Source: Pohlia nutans (lineage: Eukaryota > Streptophyta > Bryopsida > Bryales > Mniaceae). Taken from it: 64,000 bases of DNA. Each line of letters opens with the position of its first letter. Position 1 is the first letter of the stretch. Below the pieces are notes generated by a model. It did no database searches and had not been told where the DNA came from. It was given only the letters and a program-made list of their open reading frames with translations. The position numbers and the translations under genes are program-made. Shown here in pieces: positions 57,270-64,000 of the stretch. The stretch lies in assembly GCA_022496805.1 (NCBI GenBank), contig CM040085.1, positions 33,013,811 to 33,077,810 of the forward strand, given 5' to 3'.

Positions 57270-59724
57270 ATGGCAGAGGCAGCGTTGAGGACGAGAGCTC
57301 TGTCATTATACCGGTCGCTCATGAGATCATGTCGTACATGGCCAGGACCACCTAAGGAAAAGCAGTATATTTATGTGAGTGCTTTGTACTCATATAGTGT
57401 TCTGTCAGTTTGCATTTGTAGTAGTGATCCAATCTTGAGACCTATTATGAATTCGCGTCATGCGTTATGTATATGGTCTAATTTCACTTTAATCTTGAGC
57501 TATTGTTCTGCTACACTTGGTACAGTTGTCCCTCTCTATTATGACATGTTTGGAAAGCCCTAGTTTAAAGTGGCAGACATGGATTAGTCACATAAATGAC
57601 TTATCACATGTGTACTGCTTGAAACAATAATATCATCATATTATTGAGTGTCCCTGTATGGAGGGCAGACTATACGACTGGAACTGTGTTTGAAGCTTTG
57701 TTGCAGAAAAATCTGTGCAAATGCTTTGCTGGCACTGAAGGTGTTTTGAACTGCAGGAAGAGGCTACTGTTCTTTTCAGGAAAGACCAGCATCTCACTGA
57801 CCCTGAAGAGATTTCTAAGAAGGTGTGCATCAATCCAAAGCATCTTGTTGCTCCTTCTTGTGACTAGATCCTCTTCTTTATCACCTCCTTGCTTAACCCC
57901 TAAAGGACCTAGGATTCACAATTTTAAAATGACAAATTCAATTGATCATGTTGTGAAAAATATAATTCAAACAAGATCAAATTTTATATCATCAGAACAA
58001 GAGGAAGTCCAGTTAGGACCTACTCAAAATTGTTAAAAAAACATGGAGCCCAATTTGGGCTTCTTGGTCTTTTAGGGAAAAATCTTGTTGTTCTTGAGAG
58101 CAATGAGGGTGTGAGGTTCACCTAGACCTCTTTAATGTCACAACCTAGATGCCCAAAGTGGAATTTTCTACTCCCTCTGTCCCGCAAAAAGACCTTGTTT
58201 TCACTGAAATCCATGGATTAAGCTTAATCCCATGTTTACATAAGGAGTATGTTGACTATGATGCAAATCCGTAGATTGAGTACAAAGGGAGTATTATGAC
58301 TGCCCAAAAGTGTATACATGACCAAAGTCCATGACAATAATCCATGATGAGCATGATCAAAATCTATGATCATCATGATCAAAATCCATGGATTAAGGTG
58401 CAAGATTGTCTACAATGCCATGAAGCAGTTGTTAAGCGCACTCGAAGTTTAATTGCCAGCGGTGAATCTGTAGAGTTGGAAATCATGGCTTTATTTTGGG
58501 ACAAATTTTAAGTCAATATCATGGTCTTTTTGTGGGACAGACAGAGTATAACATTGAGACAATATATTGTTGCATGTGAAAGTTACATTGGGGTCGAAGG
58601 AGTCAGGAAGAGGGTCTACCTGCAACTTCTTCTGGCATTACAAATTGTGATAGTGAGGGTTTGGATAGTGAGAGGGTTTAGAACTGAGTACAATAGTACA
58701 TCCATTTTCTAGGGTTTGGTGAGAGGACAGAAGATGTGATATTATAGAATTCTGGGTGCAGTCAATATTCACATCATGTGATTTTTTTTAATTTTTAATT
58801 TTTTTTTTCAGGTAGATGAAGGGGAGAAGAGATATCAGATTGCGTGGCATTACAAGATTCCGTATCCACGCGTTCCCAATTATCCTCTGGGAGCCTTTCA
58901 AGAGAAGCCTGAAACCGTGTATCAGGTGTGCTACAATTCCCTCTAATAGAACATAATTCATCTCTTCAGATATAGCCCCGGGGGTGCATTGTACTAAACA
59001 CGAACAAGTATACGGGAGTGCACAGAAAGGGTATTAATTTGAACATTGCCATATTACATATTCATATAATAAACATATTTAGAGATGAAAATATTGACGT
59101 ATACTTACATTAAACATATATTTAGGTCGGAATAAATCTATATACAAAGGCTTTTAGACATATAACCCCTCGTATACAAGGGGTTTTTAGAGGGGGTCAT
59201 GAACGCACGTGATTCTCAAACATAATGTAGAGTGCACCCCCGGGATATAGCTTGTGGAGGTTCTAAGTTACTCCCGCTTTGTCCCATGTTACTTGGTACT
59301 TTTGGAATTTTTATTTATTTTTTGAGATCATGCAATTAACCTCTAAAGGATCAAGAAGCCCAAATTGGACCTCATGTTTTTTTAGTAGTTTTGAGTAGGT
59401 TCTACATGGACTTCCTTTTGTTCAAATTTGTTTGTTTTTTGACCAACACATGCATTGTTCTTCATTGATTCTAGAGATATAAAATTTGGTTCCATCTAAA
59501 TTATATTTTCACAATCTGGTCAGTTGAATTTGTCATTTTAAAACCATGAATCCTTGGTCCTTTAGGGGTTAAGTCTACACAAATGTACATAAATTTTGTG
59601 TACCATGCTGTAATTGTTTGCGTGGTCTCTGCAGATTCCCTCTCAAGAGATGGGCAGTTTGGATGATGATTTAGACGACCTTCCAGGACTTAGCAAATCA
59701 AGGAGATCATTCCAAGCCTTGTAA
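57270..59724 (+). CDS. LYR-motif (complex 1 LYR / LYRM9-like) small mitochondrial protein
   Basis: LYRM proteins act in mitochondria as assembly factors, commonly binding acyl carrier protein and delivering or stabilising Fe-S or respiratory subunits; the partner of this one is unknown. Four exons: 57270-57374, 57757-57822, 58812-58925, 59635-59724 (375 nt, 124 aa). The N-terminus has L13-Y14-R15 in RALSLYRSLMRSC. EEATVLFRKDQHLTDPEEIS follows, matching the family's conserved Phe and helical second half, then EGEKRYQIAWHYKIPYPRVP. The C-terminus is acidic, then basic (DDDLDDLPGLSKSRRS), which extends beyond human LYRM9. Introns 2 and 3 are long because they contain four MITEs. The ATG is the first in a good context after a possible leader intron acceptor. 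The exact LYRM subgroup is uncertain. Confidence 0.82.
57893..58080. mobile_element. 0.24-kb TTAA MITE with internal deletion, LYR intron 2
   Basis: TTAACCCCTAAAGGACCTAG starts a copy matching 26625-26860, but the block between TTTTATATCA and AAGTCC is shortened by about 45 bp. The right end CTTGGTCTTTTAGGG has lost its TTAA. Confidence 0.85.
58171..58546. mobile_element. Stowaway-type MITE, LYR intron 2
   Basis: It runs from CTCCCTCTGTCCC to GGGACAGACAGAG, flanked by TA on both sides. The interior matches 28660-29012, with a partly duplicated ATGATCAAAAT segment near 58355. Confidence 0.9.
58976..59244. mobile_element. GGGGGTGCA-ended MITE, LYR intron 3
   Basis: The ends CCCCGGGGGTGCA and TGCACCCCCGGG are inverse complements, with TATAG-like sequence on both flanks. 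The interior repeats at 46960-47205. Two ACATATAACCCCT-type motifs lie inside. The length is 269 bp. Confidence 0.85.
59336..59572. mobile_element. Near full-length 0.24-kb TTAA MITE, inverse, LYR intron 3
   Basis: It runs from TTAACCTCTAAAGGATCAAG to CCTTGGTCCTTTAGGGGTTAA. It is 237 bp and the reverse complement of the 26625 copy throughout. It ends about 60 bp before the LYR exon 4 acceptor. Confidence 0.9.
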
Positions 59725-60207
59725 ATGAGGGTTACTCTGTCATGCTCAGAAACTCTGGTTAGTTTATAGTTTGGTTGAATTTGAACATTGGTTTGTTAGC
59801 CCATAAGTTGTTGAAAGTTAATAGATCCTGAGAATATGTAGATTATTGTGAATTTTGGTTTTCTCAATTCTAGCTACTTTCAACAAAGGCCAATACTTTT
59901 GGAAATATGGGTTTCTACAAAAACCATGTAAGGGGAGCATTTTGAGCATCTTTTCACTATTTCATGTTATCACCTTATCACCTCCCCTTCTTCCACCTTT
60001 TTTTCTTGTGCAACTTGATAATTGAGATATTTTGGTGTGTGCGAGATTCAACCTTTGTTTTTCCTCCTGAAGCAACACGTGTCATAACCGGAATTTGAAA
60101 ACCCCAAAAAAATCCAATCTTGTCGTGCACTACTTACTACCTTGAATGGTGACAAGATCGTGTCGCAACCCAAAACCGTGATTTTTAAAAAGTATATTCC
60201 CAAAAGA

Positions 60208-60281
60208 TGCCCTCTACAGGTCTCGAACCTGTGACCTTCGCGTTATTAGCACGACGCTCTAACCAGCTGAGCTAAGAAGGC
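60208..60281 (-). tRNA. trnI: tRNA-Ile (anticodon AAU)
   Basis: The minus strand folds as a cloverleaf. The acceptor stem GCCTTCT pairs with AGAGGGC. The D arm region is AGCTCAGCTGGTTAGAGC. The anticodon stem is TCGTG/CGCGA with loop CTAATAA and anticodon AAT. The T arm is ACAGGTTCGAGACCTGT, and the discriminator is A. A TTTT terminator for RNA polymerase III follows immediately. There is no intron, and the CCA is not encoded, as expected for a nuclear gene. Confidence 0.95.
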
Positions 60282-60938
60282 GGTCTCCCTATGACCGTGA
60301 TTTGGCCATGTTCTTCCAGATTGAAGTAGTTTATATGTTACAGATTCTGTTCTGAAATACCTTCCTGAAGTCAAAAGCTTTTCCCTACAAAGTTTTGGTT
60401 TCTGAAAATGTTGAAATATATATATTCCCAACTTCTTTTGGACATTTGAGACAATGAAATAGGGAGAACTGACTTTAGTGACAGAATGACTGATCAAAAT
60501 TGGTTTAGAAAGTCAACCAATAAGTTCTTGTAAAAAGTGACACCTGTCATGTCTTCATTATTTGGGATCGCTAAATTCTTCCCAAATCCTGATTGTTCGT
60601 AACAACGGACACATCTAACGGACACATCTAGATCTGTGATTGAAGGGACTAACGTAGCATATTGTAAACCATCAATAAGCTGAAACGGTTAAAATGTACC
60701 TCCTTCGAGCGGAAATGTAACTCCTCCTTTGTACTTGGCTTTTTATTTAGATTCCAAGAAATTAAGGCATGTTATTTAGAGCCACATTTTTGCCATGAAA
60801 TGAAGAGAGTAGGTACATTTTAACCATTTGAGGTGAGTAATTGTTTCACAACATGCTACCTTGTTGCTAGTTGTTCATGAACTTTGAGTTGAGATTCTTA
60901 GAGCTTCTCAATTTTATTTCACTTTAGCATATTATGTA

Positions 60939-60990
60939 CTCCCTCCGTCCCACAAAAAGACCATGATATCGACCATGATATCTTATAGGC
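60939..60990. mobile_element. Truncated Stowaway terminus
   Basis: CTCCCTCCGTCCCACAAAAA plus GACCATGATATC matches one end of the 28660 family. No opposite end is found downstream; the match stops within about 50 bp. Confidence 0.75.
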
Positions 60991-61823
60991 TCCAATGCTT
61001 AGAAGTTAAAACGATTTTCTTCCAATGTCAACACTGTAATGTAGGGAAATTTTAGGGGAAAAAAGGTGCATATTGAATTTAAGATGTATAAAGATTTAAA
61101 CTAATATGGTACGATTTCTCATGCTGCTAGGCAACAATTCCTTTTTGTAACACATTTTGACAACAAACCTAATTATGGTGATGCAATTCATGCAACATTT
61201 TGAAAGAAGAGATTTAACCCTATACAGCCCACACAACACATTGTGATCACTGAGGCATGTTTTTGCAACCTATCATAAGATCTATTCCAAACCAAGCATC
61301 AATGTTTGAAGTTCAGATGTGGAGCTTTGTCTCACTTACACACTTCAAAAATAAAATTTTGATTTGGAGTTGTGAAGCTATCAAAACATCTATCTACAAA
61401 ACAACAAAATACTGCAAATACCTCAAAATACAACAAATACTTACAAATACAACGCATGTACTATGCAGTATTTTTGTGTTTGAGATTTTTTTACTTCCTT
61501 TTATTTTTTGGATCGTGTTCTGTTGTTTATGTTCCATTAGTATATGTATTCTGATCTTGATCAATGTACCAACTCCTTTCATATTTATACGTATAAATAT
61601 TGTCCTAAACTGTGTATGGGTAAGTCACTCTCACTTATAAAATTCACAATAATTATGTGTGAGTCCGTTCTTGACACGAAAGATTGTAATGGAGAGGTCT
61701 TTATATAGGTCATTCTTGAACTACTGTACTTTCATTTTTGAGAATTCATTCCAAATTCTATTTAACTTTGAAATCACACACCTTCCAAAATCTCGTTTTT
61801 GAATGTGTATTATACGGTTCAAA

Positions 61824-62239
61824 CCCAGGGAGTGCATTAAACTTAAGATTAGGAATACATGTGAGTGCGTTTTAATAGCATACCCCCTACAATACTTGGC
61901 CTTAAAATAGTTTTTAAATTAAGATTTTTTAGGTGCTAAATCATTACATATATATTTATCATTTGGTATAAATTTCAGGACTAAAAGGTTTTAAAATGTT
62001 ATAAAAATAAATGATAGAAGTTTGAACTAAAATGTGTTGTTTTTCGCTTCTAAAATCAATTTAAAAATATTTACAAGTGATTATTTTTTGAAATTTATAC
62101 AACAAGAACTTTAGATTGTGTTTAACAACTTCATATTTTTTTTACAAATTTTAGATGATTTTTTAGTACATACATAGGGGGGTCAAAAGTACGCACTCAC
62201 GTGATTCCTAATCTTAACTGTAAGTGCACCCCCCGAGGG
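61824..62239. mobile_element. Larger GGGGGTGCA-ended element
   Basis: Left end CCCAGGGAGTGCATTAAACT and right end AGTGCACCCCCCGAGGG pair inversely. The adjoining TTAAGATTAGGAAT and ATTCCTAATCTTAA pair perfectly as well. The interior is AT-rich and non-coding, 416 bp in total. Confidence 0.75.
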
Positions 62240-62424
62240 TTCAAAGACATACTATGATTTTCCAGTCCAATGGTCCGATCTTACAAAGGTTTAACACACA
62301 GTCACTTGTTTGATTAAGCTATGATTTTATTTATACAATTGAATACTAGTAATAATATGCCTAATTTCAACAGAGAGAGTTTTAAAAGAAAAAACACTAG
62401 ATATCGAGGTTTCTACAGAACATG

Positions 62425-62446
62425 ATTAGGCGGTAAGGGGTTAAGA
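62425..62446. mobile_element. Solitary TTAA-family end
   Basis: GATTAGGCGGTAAGGGGTTAAG is the right end of the 16001-type subfamily (inverse of TTAACCCCTAACTGCCTAAG). No matching left end is clear in the preceding AT-rich stretch. Confidence 0.5.
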
Positions 62447-63422
62447 ACATGAACCACAACTTCTTCTTCAAAATAAGAAGTCTAAATTTTGCAAAAATCA
62501 TAACTGTTTATGACATTGCCCATATAGAGTCGAATTCAAACAAGGGACGTTTGGAAATCAATAGTGATCAGAGATACTCATATATTTATTTTTGTGTTTC
62601 TTTTCTGGCACAAGTGAAAGCAAGTTTCAGTGGGAAAAGGAAAAATATAACACTATTCATGGAGGAGACCCAATAACCAAGTAAGATAAAAGGGCCTTGT
62701 ACCAATTTCCTCCTCCAATTCCATTTCATAAAAAATGCCACTTCACTACACTTAAACCACCCTCACAACGTTATAATCAATATGCAATTTACATACATTT
62801 ACCAATAAAATTCTAGATCATATTTAGGCACTCTAAATGGTCACAATTGCATGACTTTAGGACGTCAAACATAAGTATCAACTCAAATTTGTTATATACA
62901 GTACATACATATTTAAAAATAGAGAATAGAAATAAAATTTCTGATTTATTTTTATTTTTTTAAATCAATCATTTCTAACTTTCCAAACTGGCTAAAATAA
63001 TTTCAAATTTCTTACAGTAGTTTTCAGTTATGGTCGAATTGCAGAAGCATAAACAAGGCCAGCCACGTGGAAATGAAAAACACCCCCATCGTAAAATTAT
63101 CCACTTGGCGCTGCAGCAACCCCGCCACTTGTCACCCAGTCACGCACTGTTCAACCCGCCCTTATCAACGGCCAGCGATCCTCCCGAATCCAATCCAACG
63201 GCCACAGGTCGTCTCGCACCTCTCTATTCAAAAGTCCCCTGCAGTCCTCCCATGAACTTATAACCTCGCAAGCGATCATCACCCTCTCCTAGACATCTGC
63301 AAGTGACCAATTGTTGTGAATTTTTCTGTACTAGAATTTCTTAGAATTTATTTTTGTTCCGATCTTCCTTTTTTGCTACAATTTGCGCAACTTTTGATCG
63401 GATTTGATCAAGTTTTGGAGCA

Positions 63423-63728
63423 ATGGCGGAGAAGAAGTTTGACACCACGAAGATGTCGAGCGAGGAGCTGAAGAAGCTAGGGTTGGAGGGAGCGCGGAAG
63501 TCGCCGGGTTCGAACGGAGGGCCCGGGTCGACGTTGCATCAGCAAGGAGGCCAGGGCTTGAACAAGGCCGGCCGATTCCCGTTCGCCATGGCCGGAGTGG
63601 CTGTGGTCGTCGGTATCGCCACTTTTTCGTATTACAGATCGCTAGGTGCGCAACAGGTTTCCGGCAAGAGTAGTCAGGCGTTGGAGTCAAATCATCCTGC
63701 CACTGCCAAGGCTCCCTCAGAGCGTTGA
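63423..63728 (+). CDS. Small single-span membrane protein, unknown function
   Basis: A single open exon of 101 codons, ATG to TGA. The codon use and GC content are higher than the surroundings, and a leader-like pyrimidine-rich stretch lies upstream. Residues 1-25 are charged (KKFDTTKMSSEELKKLGLEG). A Gly/Ser/Gln-rich linker runs to about 50. A hydrophobic stretch spans 53-70 (PFAMAGVAVVVGIATFSYY). A short Ser/Ala-rich tail ends PSER. There is no signal peptide and no cysteine. The arrangement suggests a tail- or signal-anchored organelle or ER membrane protein. I do not recognise the family. Confidence 0.75.
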   Translation: MAEKKFDTTKMSSEELKKLGLEGARKSPGSNGGPGSTLHQQGGQGLNKAGRFPFAMAGVAVVVGIATFSYYRSLGAQQVSGKSSQALESNHPATAKAPSER

Positions 63729-63982
63729 AACCCTTGAAATCAATCAGTGGCTTTGAGTAGTTGATTCTATGGCGTACCTCGATGCATTCAATTCAGGTTG
63801 CCTAGAATCTAAAACATTCAAGTGGCAGGTGATCAGTGGACATGTGTGCTTAGCAATTTGCGATCAGATGTATTTGGTCTATGCTCTTTGGACGTTTCTG
63901 TGATTCACGCCAACATCATGTCTGATAGACACATCCCGATCCATCTGAGTTTTTGATCCAGGTGAAGCTGCAATAGATTTGC

Positions 63983-63988
63983 AATAAA
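63983..63988 (+). terminator. AATAAA polyadenylation signal, probably of the last gene
   Basis: AATAAA lies about 255 bp after the stop codon at 63728, a normal 3' UTR length for a plant gene. Confidence 0.5.
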
Positions 63989-64000
63989 TTCTTTATTTAC

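Larger units (their letters stand above)
59725..63422. other. Intergenic space around the tRNA gene, to the last gene
   Basis: LYR 3' UTR, the tRNA gene, a truncated Stowaway end, a 0.42-kb GGGGGTGCA-ended element and a solitary TTAA-family end are present. The rest is AT-rich with no supported coding region, including the 127-aa frame at 61257. From about 63050 the base composition becomes promoter/leader-like. Confidence 0.6.

Noticed and set aside
60246..60497. 83-codon minus-strand frame
   Set aside because: It runs into the tRNA-Ile gene, so it is a chance frame.
61257..61640. 127-codon frame rich in Ile/Phe
   Set aside because: It is AT-rich, lacks homology I can recognise and has no splice or leader context.
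1..64000. A functional cluster linking CUL4, FANCD2 and the RBBP5-like WD40 gene (ubiquitin and DNA repair)
   Set aside because: The genes are interleaved with unrelated genes, lie on both strands and are separated by element-rich spacers. Plant genomes place such housekeeping genes together by chance, and nothing in the sequence links them.
1..64000. CRISPR arrays, operons, phage or plasmid genes, retroelement polyproteins, rRNA
   Set aside because: I saw no regularly spaced repeats with spacers, no intact reverse transcriptase, integrase or transposase, and no rRNA. All protein genes are spliced nuclear genes except the last, which is a single coding exon.

Overview
The window is nuclear DNA from a land plant. 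Genes are split by many short-to-medium GT-AG introns, intergenic DNA is AT-rich and full of small inverted-repeat elements, and the protein set is plant-like: a chloroplast rhodanese of the STR9 type, a plant-type importin-4, a plant RBBP5-like protein and a CUL4 with a Ser/Gly-rich leader. I cannot fix the species. Intron sizes (roughly 90 bp to 1.6 kb) and compact genes argue against a large-genome gymnosperm. A bryophyte, lycophyte, fern or small-genome angiosperm all remain possible. I translated and spliced by eye. The exon sets of the five large complete genes each sum to a multiple of three, which supports the models; single-base boundary errors are possible.

Layout: (1) 1-1394, minus: 5' end of an RBBP5/SWD1-like WD40 gene running out of the window. 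(2) 1395-5456: intergenic, with decayed elements. (3) 5457-14676, plus: importin-4-like gene, 20 exons, 1049 aa. (4) 14677-18120: intergenic, with TTAA-ended elements, a strong hairpin and a probable SINE. (5) 18121-21341, plus: STR9-like rhodanese, 6 exons, 255 aa. (6) 21342-24809: intergenic/leader, with a 0.6-kb foldback. (7) 24810-27762, plus: organelle-type HNH endonuclease, 7 exons, about 303 aa. (8) 27763-29702: convergent intergenic space with a Stowaway-type MITE. (9) 29703-41986, minus: complete FANCD2, 33 exons, 1494 aa, with a tandemly duplicated leader just upstream. (10) 42514-47751: element-rich space between the head-to-head FANCD2 and CUL4 genes, including a MITE nested in a MITE. 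(11) 47752-53677, plus: CUL4, 16 exons, 825 aa. (12) 53678-57269: spacer and leader. (13) 57270-59724, plus: small LYR-motif protein, 4 exons, 124 aa, introns packed with MITEs. (14) 60208-60281, minus: tRNA-Ile(AAU). (15) 63423-63728, plus: small single-span membrane protein, not recognised.

The genes are unrelated housekeeping functions (histone methylation, nuclear import, plastid rhodanese, nuclease, DNA crosslink repair, ubiquitin ligation, mitochondrial assembly, tRNA) and do not form a cluster or pathway. The most distinctive signal is not a gene. It is a set of non-autonomous elements whose ends read TTAA-CCCCTAAAGGACC / GGTCCTTTAGGGG-TTAA, found between genes and inside introns of at least three genes. 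TTAA plus a CCC-starting terminal repeat is the signature of piggyBac-type insertion. Other families seen are Stowaway (TA, CTCCCTCCGTCCC), a GGGGGTGCA-ended family, a GTCTCTGCC-ended 0.13-kb element and several foldbacks.
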